This document shows positions 39,779 through 49,137 of a stretch of DNA of 64,000 bases, piece after piece. The translations under genes and the position numbers were made by a program. Source of the DNA: BOG-938 sp035524315 (GTDB lineage: Bacteria > Pseudomonadota > Alphaproteobacteria > Caulobacterales > Caulobacteraceae). Position 1 is the stretch's first letter. The number at the start of each line of letters is the position of its first letter. The stretch is taken from NCBI GenBank assembly GCA_035524315.1, contig DATKPD010000067.1:23141-87140 (forward strand), written 5' to 3'. The notes below the pieces were generated by a model that worked only from the letters and a program-made list of their open reading frames with translations, was not told where the DNA came from and ran no database searches.

Positions 39779-41635
39779 CTATTTCGCCGGCGGCACGAAC
39801 GCCGGCATGGAGTCTTCCCAACGGCTGTCGGTCAGCATTTGCTTGTCCGATCCGTCCGGGTTCATGGACCAGACTTGGCCATACGGCTGGAACGAGTTGT
39901 CGTAGAGCGCCGCCTCATCCTTGAAGCCGTATTCGCTGCTGTCCCACAGGATCTTCTTGCCATCCCAACTCCACACGGCGTGGGCGTCCGACGCGGGGAA
40001 GGTCGTCAGTCGCTGCAGGTTCGAGCCGTCCGACTTGATGGTGAAGATGTCGAAATTGCCGTCCTTCTGCTTGCGGGTGAACACGATGCTGTCGGCGGCG
40101 GGCGACCAGCCGGGCACATTGTCCCAGTCGTTGGTCAGCACCCGGACCTTGCGCGTGTCCAGGTCCATGATGCGCAGACCTTCGTCGTTCTTGGCCCACG
40201 AGCGGAACACCATCTGCTTGCCATCGGGCGAAACGCTGGCGAAGCCCGTGTTCGACGTGGCGGGGGTCAAGTCCTGCACGCCCGTGCCGTCGCGGCTGAT
40301 CATCTTGATATTGGCGACGGTCTGGTCGCGCGTGCGCCAGTAGCCGCCAAAGCTGAACACGATCGACTTGCTGTCCGGCGTCCACGAAGGCGTCAGCGCA
40401 ACGCCCACCATGTCGCCGCACTGGCCCGAGGGGTTCTTGCCGGCCGCGCAATTGGTGCTGGACTGGAACACCAGCTTCCTGTTGCTGCCGTCGGCGTTCA
40501 TGGTGACCAGTGACGTATCGACGTCCTTGCTTGAAAGCGCCAGGGTCCCGTCCTTGGCGAACATCGGAAACACGTCTGTATAGCGATAGTCGTAATTCGC
40601 GTTCCAGCTGTAGAGCGGGGTATTCTGCTCCAAAGGCGTGTTGGCGATTTGCTCGTAGATCACCTGCTTGCCATCGGTGGACCACGACGGTTCACGCAGG
40701 TTCACCGGGAACTGCGCGGGGCCATCGGAATACATGATGCCGTCGGTTTGAGCCGATTTCGTGCTGTAGGCGAAGCGCCCGCCCGGCAAAAACTGGGGGA
40801 ACAGCTTCACGCCCGGGCCAGACGTCAGGACCTTCGTCTCGCCCGACCCCACGTCGATCGACACGATCTGCGAGGTGGCTTTCATCGACAGTTGGTCGAC
40901 CCGCGCCAACCAGCTGACCTCGACATCCGCCTGGTAGGCGATCAGTTGCTTGCCGTCGGCGGACCATTTGGGCGACCCGGTCGTCACCCCTTCGGGCGAT
41001 AGGCGCTTCAGGCCGGTGCCGTCCGGATGGACGATATAGACCGCCAGTTCCTGCAGATGCTCCCAGGCCACGCCCTTGTCGTGCGACTTCCATTCGGTAT
41101 TGCGATCTGAGGTGAAGGCGATCCACTGGCCGTCCGGCGACCAGGAGGGGCGGTAGAACCCATCCGGCTTCATCGTGTCGCCCTGGATCGCGGCCGATCC
41201 GGTCAGGTTGCGCAGCTTGTGGGTCTGAAGGTCTAGGATCCAGATATTCGCCCGGTGCGTGTCGCGATCGGACATGAACGCGACATAGCGGTCGTCCGGC
41301 GACATGGCCGCCTGGTCGTCGACCGCCGGGTTGTCGGTCAGCCGTTCCAGACCGCTGCCGTCGGCCGCCACGCGATAGATATCGGATTGGCCGCGCCCCG
41401 CGCGCTCGGAGGTGAACACGACCCACTTGCCGTCGTCGGAAAAGTGGGCGTCGTAGTCGAACCCTGGCGTAGCGATCAGCTTATGGGACCCCGTGCCGTC
41501 GGCGTTGGCCACATAGAGCTCGGACTTGGTCGGACCGATCCGATTGAACAGCATCACGTCCTTGGCCATGGCCGGGACGGACGCGAGCGCGCTCGCCGAG
41601 CAGATCAGACCGGCAATTAAGTTTCGCTTTTGCAT
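39779..41635 (-). CDS. Secreted TolB-like beta-propeller (PD40 repeat) protein
   Basis: A 618-aa protein with a signal peptide (MQKRNLIAGLICSASALASV, cleavage probably after AMA). The body is made of repeated PD40/WD40-like blades with the motif PxWSPDGKxIxF: PSWSPDGQWIAFTSDR, PKWSADGKQLIAYQ, PGWSPAADSIVFTRKQ and others, enough for two propellers. Such proteins act in the periplasm as scaffolds or as non-catalytic propellers of peptidases; no peptidase domain is attached here. A TTGAG-type FNR box lies 141 bp upstream. Substrate or partner unknown. Confidence 0.85.
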   Translation of the reverse strand: MQKRNLIAGLICSASALASVPAMAKDVMLFNRIGPTKSELYVANADGTGSHKLIATPGFDYDAHFSDDGKWVVFTSERAGRGQSDIYRVAADGSGLERLTDNPAVDDQAAMSPDDRYVAFMSDRDTHRANIWILDLQTHKLRNLTGSAAIQGDTMKPDGFYRPSWSPDGQWIAFTSDRNTEWKSHDKGVAWEHLQELAVYIVHPDGTGLKRLSPEGVTTGSPKWSADGKQLIAYQADVEVSWLARVDQLSMKATSQIVSIDVGSGETKVLTSGPGVKLFPQFLPGGRFAYSTKSAQTDGIMYSDGPAQFPVNLREPSWSTDGKQVIYEQIANTPLEQNTPLYSWNANYDYRYTDVFPMFAKDGTLALSSKDVDTSLVTMNADGSNRKLVFQSSTNCAAGKNPSGQCGDMVGVALTPSWTPDSKSIVFSFGGYWRTRDQTVANIKMISRDGTGVQDLTPATSNTGFASVSPDGKQMVFRSWAKNDEGLRIMDLDTRKVRVLTNDWDNVPGWSPAADSIVFTRKQKDGNFDIFTIKSDGSNLQRLTTFPASDAHAVWSWDGKKILWDSSEYGFKDEAALYDNSFQPYGQVWSMNPDGSDKQMLTDSRWEDSMPAFVPPAK

Positions 41636-41776
41636 GAAATGGTTTCCATCCTGAAAGTCTATGGGACGCCACGGGCCTGTTCCGTGGTCGTCCGCTCAGC
41701 GGTGGCCGTCGACTTGCATGCCGTTGATTTGGCCGGCCGCCCTCCGCGATTGGTAGCGCCTCGGACGGCGCACGCC

Positions 41777-41790
41777 TTGAGGCGTATCAA
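41777..41790 (-). promoter_or_regulatory. Candidate FNR/FixK box upstream of the TolB-like gene
   Basis: TTGAGGCGTATCAA fits TTGA-N6-TCAA with G in place of the pyrimidine. The centre is 148 bp before the start, so a leader of about 100 bases would be needed. Confidence 0.5.
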
Positions 41791-41841
41791 TTGCCGCTGA
41801 TCGTGCTCGCCGCGACCCGTGCGTTCCGCCTTCGGCCGCGC

Positions 41842-43128
41842 CTAACCGTCGACGTGGTCGAGGTCGGCGCGGTCCAGATCGCCCGCGACCGAATAGGTGA
41901 TCGGTTGCTTGCGGGTGGACAGAAACTGCTCAAGCGTCTGTCCGCGGAAGGCCGCGTAGATTTCGGGGTTCGAAACGCCCAGCACCGCCGCCATCTTCTC
42001 CAGTACAAAAAAACTCACGCCGCGGCGGACCATATCCAGCCATCGGCGGTGCTGGATCAGATCGCGCTCCTCCGTAGTCAGACCGTACTCCGTGGCCAGA
42101 GCGTCGAAATCGGCCACGAAGCGGGCGCGGTGCTCTGGATCGATCAGCCGATGCAGGAAGTCGTTCACCCGGAAGTTCGCCAGACTGCGCGCCAGAGTGA
42201 AGGGATAGGTGCCGGGGACGGCTTCCGCGCCGGCCAGTTCATAGCCGACATGCGCGCGGTAGGCGTCAAGCACTTCGTCGACGGGGGGCGCGCCCGTATC
42301 CTCGAACACCAGGGTGGCGATGTTGGTGACCGACGGCGCATAGGTGGCCTTATGCGCCAGGCGAACCGTGTTCGACAGGGCGCCGCGCATCACCAGCCAC
42401 ATGATGACTTCCGCGCCCTCCATGCCGCCCAGGGCGGCGTAATCGGCCAGGCGGGTGCGAACCAGCTGCTCGGGTCGCGTCTCCAAGAGCTCCAGGAATT
42501 CGTTGTCCCACGCTTCGTTGATGAACCCGGCGCGTTCGCCGTTGACCTGGTGCGACAGGCCGCCGGTCGCCATGACCGCCACACGGAGATCTTGGGGAAA
42601 GCTCTGGATGGCCTGGCGCAGGCTCTGGCCCAGCTTGTAGCATCGCCGGGCGTTGGGAATGGGCAACTGCAGCACGCCGACCTGAAGCGGCACGATTGCG
42701 CCCTCCCAGGGCGCATCGCCGTCGGCTAGCATCCCAAGCGGCGACAAGCAGCCGTGGTCCAGCGGCTTGCCCTGGAAGAAGCTCATGTCGAATTCGTCGG
42801 CCACCAGGCAGGCGCCGATATGTTGCGCCAAGGGGGCGTGGCCCCTGACCGGCGCGACCTTGCGCGGGCCGCCGCCTTCGTCGGCCGCGCGATAGTGATC
42901 GTCGATCCCGAGGCAGAAGGCCGAATAATGGTCGAAGAAGAACGATGTGATGTGATCGTTATAGATCATCACGATCGCATCGATCTTCTGGGATCGCACC
43001 CATCGCCTGATTTCGGCGAAGCCGGCGAAGATCGGCGACCACGCCGGATCGGCCTCCTTGTGCGCGTCTTTGGCAAAGCCGATGGTCGGCGAATGCGACG
43101 CGCCGATGCCCCCAACGATCACCGCCAT
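41842..43128 (-). CDS. LigB-LigA fusion dioxygenase (gallate/protocatechuate 4,5-type)
   Basis: A 428-aa fusion. Residues 1 to about 290 are a LigB catalytic domain: GIGASHSPTIG, then VMIYNDHITSFFFDHYSAF with the NDH iron ligand kept, then MATGGLSHQV. Residues of about 320-410 form a LigA-type small helical domain (ANFRVNDFLHRLIDPEHRAR, then the REL-type RRGVSFFVLEKMAAVLG). Fused B-A order and length near 420 aa match gallate dioxygenases such as DesB and GalA. The ATG at 43128 has GGAGGAGG upstream and is preferred to a start at 43164. Ring substrate unknown; no other aromatic catabolic genes are nearby. Confidence 0.85.
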   Translation of the reverse strand: MAVIVGGIGASHSPTIGFAKDAHKEADPAWSPIFAGFAEIRRWVRSQKIDAIVMIYNDHITSFFFDHYSAFCLGIDDHYRAADEGGGPRKVAPVRGHAPLAQHIGACLVADEFDMSFFQGKPLDHGCLSPLGMLADGDAPWEGAIVPLQVGVLQLPIPNARRCYKLGQSLRQAIQSFPQDLRVAVMATGGLSHQVNGERAGFINEAWDNEFLELLETRPEQLVRTRLADYAALGGMEGAEVIMWLVMRGALSNTVRLAHKATYAPSVTNIATLVFEDTGAPPVDEVLDAYRAHVGYELAGAEAVPGTYPFTLARSLANFRVNDFLHRLIDPEHRARFVADFDALATEYGLTTEERDLIQHRRWLDMVRRGVSFFVLEKMAAVLGVSNPEIYAAFRGQTLEQFLSTRKQPITYSVAGDLDRADLDHVDG

Positions 43129-43183
43129 GACGATATCCTCCTCCAATTGTGGGCGAGGATGCACGGCGGATGGCTGCGGGACT

Positions 43184-43197
43184 TTGATCTAGGGCAT
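43184..43197 (-). promoter_or_regulatory. Half FNR box upstream of the LigB-LigA gene
   Basis: TTGATCTAGGGCAT has a perfect left half and a poor right half. Its centre is 62 bp before the start at 43128, the same spacing as the clear boxes, which is the only reason to list it. Confidence 0.25.
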
Positions 43198-43214
43198 AAA
43201 CGGGCGGGCCGCCG

Positions 43215-44087
43215 TCAGACCAGATCAGGCGCCTCGACGCTGACCACCTCGAACTTGGTCAGGTTGGCGACGCCGAACGTGGCGGCGATGGGTACGTCCA
43301 CCGCGTCCCGGCCGCGCGCGATCAGCACCCGCGCCATGCGGGGCATGTTGTTGCGGGCGTCGAAAGTGTGCCATCGGTCGCCCAAGTAGACCTCGAACCA
43401 GGCGCTGAAGTCCATCACGCCGTTCACCGGCACCCCGATGTCGCCCAGATAGCCGGTGCAATAGCGAGCCGGGATATTCATGCAGCGGCAGAAGGCCACC
43501 GCCAGGTGGGCGTAGTCGCGGCACACGCCCCGCTGCTCGGACCAGGCGTCGAAGGCGGTCTTGTCGGGGCGGGCGCTGGCGTGGTCGAACACGATGTGGT
43601 TGTGCACATAGTCGGTGATCGCCTGAACCCGCGCCCAGCCCGGCGCGGTGTTTTGGAATAGCGACCACGCCGTCTGGATCAGCCGGTCGGTCTCGCAGTA
43701 GCGGCTGCCCAGCAGGTAAAGCACGGTCTCGTCGGGCAAGTCCTGGATCGGATGCTGAATCGCGTCGGGGACGTAGTCGTCGATCAACCCGCTGTCGCGG
43801 ATGATGAAATCGGCGGACAGCTTCAGCCGGCCGGCCGGCGCCAGCACGCGGCTGCAGATGTTGCCGTAGCTGTCGAGGTACTGGTGAACGTCCAGCGCCG
43901 GTTCGGTGCGCAGCCAATCGGCCGTCTCCAGGTCATCGCGCCGAGAGGGGTGGACACTGAGCATCAGCAGCATGGGCACGGGCGCGGGGCACTCGTAGAC
44001 GATCTCGAACCCAGTGGTGATGCGCATCGACGGATCGGCGAAGTCCGCGGGGTCGGGCGGTCCCGCCTCAGAATGGTCCATGATCAT
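43215..44087 (-). CDS. Transglutaminase-like cysteine protease family protein
   Basis: A 290-aa cytoplasmic protein. An N-terminal beta domain (MRITTGFEIVYEC onward) precedes the transglutaminase core with the catalytic triad region: Cys in EQRGVCRDYAHLAV, His in WFEVYLGDRWHTFD and Asp in the same strand (FDARNNMPRM). The ATG at 44087 has GGGGG 7 bases upstream; an upstream frame would be too long and lacks family likeness. Many bacteria have this family as peptidases or amidases of unknown substrate. Confidence 0.85.
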   Translation of the reverse strand: MIMDHSEAGPPDPADFADPSMRITTGFEIVYECPAPVPMLLMLSVHPSRRDDLETADWLRTEPALDVHQYLDSYGNICSRVLAPAGRLKLSADFIIRDSGLIDDYVPDAIQHPIQDLPDETVLYLLGSRYCETDRLIQTAWSLFQNTAPGWARVQAITDYVHNHIVFDHASARPDKTAFDAWSEQRGVCRDYAHLAVAFCRCMNIPARYCTGYLGDIGVPVNGVMDFSAWFEVYLGDRWHTFDARNNMPRMARVLIARGRDAVDVPIAATFGVANLTKFEVVSVEAPDLV

Positions 44088-44118
44088 ATCAAACCCCCGC
44101 TGAGTGATGCGCCATCCC

Positions 44119-44424
44119 TCACCCGCGGGCCTCGGCGGCGGGGGCTTTATGCTCGAGGCTGGGGGCGGCCGGTTCGATCTGAGGAAGAGCGTGCGGGCCC
44201 GCGGCGAAGGCAGAACCGGACGCTGCACCTGCAAACTGAGGAAGGCGTTCGTCCAGAACGGCCAGCGCCGTCCACTGCGCGGCCGCCAGTTCATGTTTTT
44301 CACGAACATTGGCCAAGGGACTGGCTTCCGCCAGGGCGCCGGCCGCGGCCGCCAGACGGCGATACTCGACCGCCCTGATCTCCTTCTTGCCCGAGGCGGT
44401 CACCGGCTTCTCCGTGGGAATCAT
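44119..44424 (-). CDS. Small helical hypothetical protein, 101 aa
   Basis: I do not recognise a named family. The first 60 residues are helical with a repeated alanine/leucine pattern (EYRRLAAAAGALAEASPLAN, then VREKHELAAAQWTALAVLDE). The last 40 are proline- and alanine-rich and disordered. Its ATG overlaps the stop of the 61-aa gene as ATGA, supporting translation of both. It is 31 bp from the transglutaminase gene in the same direction. Confidence 0.6.
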   Translation of the reverse strand: MIPTEKPVTASGKKEIRAVEYRRLAAAAGALAEASPLANVREKHELAAAQWTALAVLDERLPQFAGAASGSAFAAGPHALPQIEPAAPSLEHKAPAAEARG

Positions 44425-44606
44425 TGGCCGCCTCCAAGCGGATTGGGTGGACGTTGGGCCGTGCGGCCGTGAAGGCGCTCGACGATCTGGCGCAGGCGTT
44501 CGGCCTCCGCTGAAATCGCCGTTACATCGTCTTGAAGTTGCGCCACACGCAGGCGCAGATAGGCGTTCTCGCGGGATAGCGGATCCTGAGCGTCAGCCGC
44601 GCTCAT
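44421..44606 (-). CDS. Small coiled-coil protein, 61 aa
   Basis: Residues 12-48 form a clear coiled coil (ENAYLRLRVAQLQDDVTAIS, then AEAERLRQIVERLHG). Coupled by ATGA overlap to the 101-aa gene downstream. The pair may form a complex of helical proteins. No family known to me. Confidence 0.6.
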   Translation of the reverse strand: MSAADAQDPLSRENAYLRLRVAQLQDDVTAISAEAERLRQIVERLHGRTAQRPPNPLGGGQ

Positions 44607-44820
44607 TGCGGCTGTCCCAGGCCAGACAAGCGCGGCGCGGGCGAGCCAAGCGCGCTCGGTTCCGGCGCCGTCAATAGCGCAGCCATCGGTGTTCTCGCTG
44701 AGACGTCGCGTCGGATGCAATCGACCGCTTCGGTGGCGGCACACGCCCGACGGCGCACCCTTTGTATATAGGTATGCGACGCCAAAAAGCCAGCGACGAT
44801 AGGGCGAATGATCCCCGCGC

Positions 44821-45363
44821 CTAGTCCAGCTCGCTGAAGGGGACGGGCTCGGCGCGCGGCGCGCCCTGGCCGATCGTGACCTGCCACCAGCCCACGTCGC
44901 GCCATGAACCCAGCTTGAAACCGACCTCGGAGAAGGTGCCCACGTGGCGAAAGCCCATGGCTTCGTGCAGGCCGACGCTCTTGTCGTTCGGCAGGGCAAT
45001 GCCGGCGAAGGCCGTATGGAAGCCCTGGCGGGCCAGGTCGGCGAGCAGGCGGGAATAGAGCGCCCGGCCGATCTTGCGCCCATGGACCGCGGCGTCGGCG
45101 TAAATGGCCACTTCGACTGTCCAGCGATAGGCGACGCGCTCGCGCAGGGGGGCGGCGTAGGCGAAGGCGACCACCGCCCCGTCGCCCTCGTTTTCATAGA
45201 CCAGATAGGGATGGGTCCGGAGGGTCTTGATCACGCGTTCGCGCATCTCCTCGGGCGTGGGCGCGTCTTCTTCGAACGAGATCGGCGTGTCGCGCACATA
45301 GGGCGCATAGATCGCGGCGATCGCACGGGCGTCGTCGGCCCGGGCGATCCTCACTCCGGCCAT
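44821..45363 (-). CDS. GNAT N-acetyltransferase, phosphinothricin-acetyltransferase type
   Basis: A 180-aa acetyltransferase. Order seen: ARADDARAIAAIYAPYVRDT (N-terminal family start), ISFEEDAP, then the acetyl-CoA loop HGRKIGRALYSRLLADL and ALPNDKSVGLHEAMGFRHVG, with GFKLGSWRDVGWWQ at the end. These are the hallmarks of the Pat/Bar group, which acetylates phosphinothricin, methionine sulfone or related amines. Length matches the family. Stands alone; natural substrate not known. Confidence 0.88.
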   Translation of the reverse strand: MAGVRIARADDARAIAAIYAPYVRDTPISFEEDAPTPEEMRERVIKTLRTHPYLVYENEGDGAVVAFAYAAPLRERVAYRWTVEVAIYADAAVHGRKIGRALYSRLLADLARQGFHTAFAGIALPNDKSVGLHEAMGFRHVGTFSEVGFKLGSWRDVGWWQVTIGQGAPRAEPVPFSELD

Positions 45364-46020
45364 GGCGGTCTACTCCAGTCTCGGTGGCCCAGGCTGTTCG
45401 AGCGCCCCACGTGGCGCAACCAAAAGCAAGCCGGGCGCCGAGAAAGATACAAGGCAGCAGCGGCCGTTGAAATCTACGCCGCCGCCGTATCCGTCGCGAA
45501 ACGCCCAGCGGCTTAAAGCAAAGCTGGGACAGTGCGAATGATGTCAAGGTGTGGGTTGGATCAGGACTCTATGCCGAAATCGGCCAATATTATCTAACGA
45601 TCAAATCGATTTGAGCGCAATCTACATTAATAGGTCGTCTTCGATCTGTGAATGTGTGGCCGAATGTAAACGACGCAACCTGACCGTAGCCGCGTTTATA
45701 TTGAACCAAACATGCGTATAACGCCAAAAATAAATAGAGATGATAGTTTATTGATCAGGCCAAATACCTGCCTAAACTGCGATACGGCGTGCTTATATAT
45801 TTGTGAATTCAGAAATGTTCGAAAAATATCCGCTGGCCCGGCAGGTTTGCGGCATTTGCGATCTCGACGTGTCGAAACCGTGTCGATTTGTTGACGGGTG
45901 GAGCGGTCGGCGCATGCTGATTGCAACGCGCGAGAAATCCAAGAATCCACGTGCGGATCAAAGTGTTCGTAAAACGTAACCTGGCGATTGCGTATGCTTT
46001 TGCCAGAGAAGGGGTATGTT
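45364..46020. other. Long intergenic region upstream of the TonB receptor gene
   Basis: The region has no credible gene and from about 45540 becomes much richer in A and T than its surroundings. A perfect 14-base palindrome TCAAATCGATTTGA lies at 45601-45614 and could be an operator. A TTGACG word at about 45890 might be part of a promoter, but no matching -10 box is evident. The receptor's regulator is not apparent. Confidence 0.5.
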
Positions 46021-49000
46021 TTGAGTCATTCAACGCTTCGAGACAACCGTCTCGTGGCAGCGCGGACGCTTGGGCGTCTGCTAACTGCATCCACAATCAC
46101 CATGGCGACGCTTGCCGCGTCCGGCGCCTACGCGCAAAGCGGGGGGGCCTCGCAGGGCGCCGGGGCGGTGGCGTCCAGCGACCAGGTGGTGGTGACCGGC
46201 ACGCGCATCCGGGCGCCGAACCAAACCAGTATCAGCCCGATCCAAACCATGGTGGCCGCCGACATCGCGGCTGGGGGGCGGCCGCAGAGCATCGATATCC
46301 TGACCCAGTTGCCGCAGGTGACCGAGTTGGCCAGCGTCGATATCGGTCCGACGTCCGACGCCCTCAGCGGGCCGGGCGGCGTGGCCACCGTCGATTTGCG
46401 CGGCCTGGGTCCAACGCGGACACTGGTTCTGGTCAACGGACGCCGGCTCGGCGTCGGCGATCCTAACACCGGCAACCCCAACCCAGCGCCTGACATCAAC
46501 CAAATCCCGTCCCAGTTGATCGATCGGGTCGATGTGCTGACCGGCGGCGCCTCGTCCACCTACGGTTCTGACGCCGTGGGCGGGGTCGTGAACTTCATCA
46601 TGAAGCAGAACTTCCAGGGCCTGCAGCTTGACGCTCAAGCGGGCGGCTATGAGCATGGCCAGCAGAACAGTATGATCCAGGGCCTGGAAAGAGGCGTGGG
46701 CGTAGCCATTCCGGGCACCACCCTGGACGGCGGATCTCAAAACATCAGCCTGGTATTCGGAACAAACACGCCCGACAGGAAGGGCAACTTCACCGGCTAT
46801 ATCACTTACAGCAAGCAGGACCCGGTCAAACAAGGCGCGCGTGACTATTCGGCATGCCAGCTGGTGACAACGGGAACCCCGACACCAGCGTGCTCGGGAT
46901 CATCCAATTCGAACATCTTCTATGCCGCCGATGGCTCGAGCGACTACTTCGCTGTGTCCGGGAAAGACTTCGTTCACAACCCGGACTTCGACGACGGCTT
47001 TGTCTATAGCGGCCAGCCCGCGACCACGCCGCCCGTGATCTTCAACGCGAACCCCTACGAGTATTTGATCCAAGAGAATGAGCGCCATACCGCAGGATAT
47101 TTCGCAAACTACAAGGTCAATGACAATCTCGAGTTCTATTCCGAGCTCGGCTACATGCAGAGCGTGAGCAACGTGAACGTTGGCCCCTCCGCCTTGTTTC
47201 AAGGCGAAGGCGTGACAGCGTCCGGCGGCTTCCTGGTCAACTGTAACAATCCCTATCTCAGCGCCAGCGAACAGACCGGACTGGAGTGCTCGGCGGCCGA
47301 TATCGCCAGCGGCGCCGAGAAAGATATCTACATCGGGCGCCGCAACATCGAAGGCGGTCCGCGCGACTCCTACTACGACCACGACAACTGGCGTCTGGTC
47401 GGCGGCGTGCGCGGCGATATCGTCGGATCGTGGAAATACGATCTGTATGCGTCCTACTACAGCACCACCCTGACGGATCGCAGTGAGAATTACCTCAGCC
47501 TGTCGGCGGTTCAGGCCGGGCTGCTGATCGGCGGCACGGCTGCAAATCCGGTCTGTCTGACGGCAACCACCTGCACGCCATACGACATCTTCCAGGAAGG
47601 CGGCGTGACCAGCGCACAGGCCCAGAGCCTGGTCGAAGAGGCCGGGTCCACCGGCACCACCACCGAGCGGATCGTTGAGGGCGACTTCACCGGCAACCTT
47701 GGTGACTATGGCGTCAAGTCTCCCTGGGCCATGAATGGGGTGCAAGTCGCCCTGGGCGCCACCGACCGTGTCGATACCCTGGTCTTCCAGCCCGACGCGG
47801 CCGAACTCAGCGGCGACCTGTCCGGCTTCGGTGGCGCGTCAGTGCCGATCAACAAGTCGATCGAGGTCACGGAAGGCTACGGCGAATTGCATGTGCCGAT
47901 CCTGGACGACATGCCCTTTGCCAAGTCGTTCTCGCTCGACATGGGCTATCGGTATTCGGGCTATTCGACGGGCGCCGTGGCGCACACTTTCAAGGGCGGC
48001 GGCGAATGGGCGCCAATCGACGACTTCAAGATCCGCGGATCGTACAACCGGGCTATCCGCGCCCCTGACCTGCTGTCCCTCTACACGCCGCAGTTTTCCA
48101 CCAACACCAGTGAAATCACCTCGGACCCGTGCGCTGGACCAACCCCCTCGGCCAGCCTGGCGCTGTGCGAACGCACCGGTGTGACTGCGGCCCAATACGG
48201 CAATATCCCGCAGTGCGCGGCGCAACAGTGCGCGGTTCTGGACGGCGGCAATCCCAAGCTGAACCCGGAACAGGCCGACACCTACTCGATCGGCTTCATC
48301 GCCAAGCCGCGCTACGCGCCCGGCCTGACCGCCAGCCTGGACTACTATCATATCGATACATATGGCCTGATCGGCACGATCGATGCGTCGACCAGCTTCA
48401 ACAACTGTCTGAACACTGGCGATCCGATCTATTGCGCCAACGTCAAACGGAACGCCTCTAACGGAAACATCTTCACCACCAGCCCCGGCGTGGTCGGCTA
48501 TATCGTCACCACCAACGTCAACGCCGGCGCCGCGCTGGACTCGGGCCTGGACGCCCAACTGAACTACAACGTCCCACTCGCGGACTGGGGCATGGACTAT
48601 GTGGGCAAGCTAGCCTTCCAATTTGATGGGTCCTACACGCTGAAGAGCACGGTCACCCCTCTTCCTGGGGCCCAGACCTATGACTGCAACGGCCTGTTCG
48701 GCTCGGTCTGCCAAGGTATCTTCCCGAAATGGCGTCACACGGCGCGCTTGAACTGGACCATGCCTTGGGCCCCAGCCACCGTCTCGCTGACCTGGCGTTA
48801 TATCAGCGGCGCGACGCTTGAGGACGACTCGAACCAGCCCACCTTGGGCAAGGGAACCACCAGCCCCTACGACCACTCCGTCCCGGCGGTCCAGTACATG
48901 GACATCTCCGGCACGTACAAAGTGAACGACAAAATTTCGCTGCGGGCCGGGGTGAACAACCTCCTCGACCAAGACCCGCCGGTGATCGCCAACGACATCG

Positions 49001-49083
49001 TCGGCGGCGCCAACCCCAATACCTACCAGGTGTACGACCTGCTCGGACGCCAACTGTTCGTCGGTCTGACCGCCAACTTCTAG
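46021..49083 (+). CDS. TonB-dependent outer-membrane receptor
   Basis: About 1,020 aa. I chose the TTG at 46021 because GAGAAGGGG lies 6 bases upstream; an ATG at 45988 in the same frame lacks a ribosome site. A signal peptide follows (ASTITMATLAASGAYAQ). The plug domain begins with VVVTGTRIRAPNQTS (TonB-box region) and holds VDLRGLGPTRTLVLVNGRR and GGASSTYGSDAVGGVVNFI. The barrel ends with the signature DLLGRQLFVGLTANF and a C-terminal phenylalanine. These receptors import large ligands such as siderophores, vitamin complexes or glycans with TonB energy. No transport or enzyme partner is near, so the ligand is open. Confidence 0.93.
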   Translation: MSHSTLRDNRLVAARTLGRLLTASTITMATLAASGAYAQSGGASQGAGAVASSDQVVVTGTRIRAPNQTSISPIQTMVAADIAAGGRPQSIDILTQLPQVTELASVDIGPTSDALSGPGGVATVDLRGLGPTRTLVLVNGRRLGVGDPNTGNPNPAPDINQIPSQLIDRVDVLTGGASSTYGSDAVGGVVNFIMKQNFQGLQLDAQAGGYEHGQQNSMIQGLERGVGVAIPGTTLDGGSQNISLVFGTNTPDRKGNFTGYITYSKQDPVKQGARDYSACQLVTTGTPTPACSGSSNSNIFYAADGSSDYFAVSGKDFVHNPDFDDGFVYSGQPATTPPVIFNANPYEYLIQENERHTAGYFANYKVNDNLEFYSELGYMQSVSNVNVGPSALFQGEGVTASGGFLVNCNNPYLSASEQTGLECSAADIASGAEKDIYIGRRNIEGGPRDSYYDHDNWRLVGGVRGDIVGSWKYDLYASYYSTTLTDRSENYLSLSAVQAGLLIGGTAANPVCLTATTCTPYDIFQEGGVTSAQAQSLVEEAGSTGTTTERIVEGDFTGNLGDYGVKSPWAMNGVQVALGATDRVDTLVFQPDAAELSGDLSGFGGASVPINKSIEVTEGYGELHVPILDDMPFAKSFSLDMGYRYSGYSTGAVAHTFKGGGEWAPIDDFKIRGSYNRAIRAPDLLSLYTPQFSTNTSEITSDPCAGPTPSASLALCERTGVTAAQYGNIPQCAAQQCAVLDGGNPKLNPEQADTYSIGFIAKPRYAPGLTASLDYYHIDTYGLIGTIDASTSFNNCLNTGDPIYCANVKRNASNGNIFTTSPGVVGYIVTTNVNAGAALDSGLDAQLNYNVPLADWGMDYVGKLAFQFDGSYTLKSTVTPLPGAQTYDCNGLFGSVCQGIFPKWRHTARLNWTMPWAPATVSLTWRYISGATLEDDSNQPTLGKGTTSPYDHSVPAVQYMDISGTYKVNDKISLRAGVNNLLDQDPPVIANDIVGGANPNTYQVYDLLGRQLFVGLTANF

Positions 49084-49107
49084 GCATCGTTCGACATCAG
49101 AGCGGGA

Positions 49108-49137
49108 GGGGTGGCGCCGCGTCCGCCACCCCTTTTT
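49108..49137 (+). terminator. Rho-independent terminator after the TonB receptor gene
   Basis: GGGGTGGCG pairs with CGCCACCCC across a 7-base loop and is followed by TTTTT. It lies 24 bp past the stop. Confidence 0.92.

Noticed and set aside
45696..45950. 84-aa frame in the gap before the TonB receptor gene
   Set aside because: No ribosome site, odd composition and no family; AT-rich leader DNA readily gives such frames.
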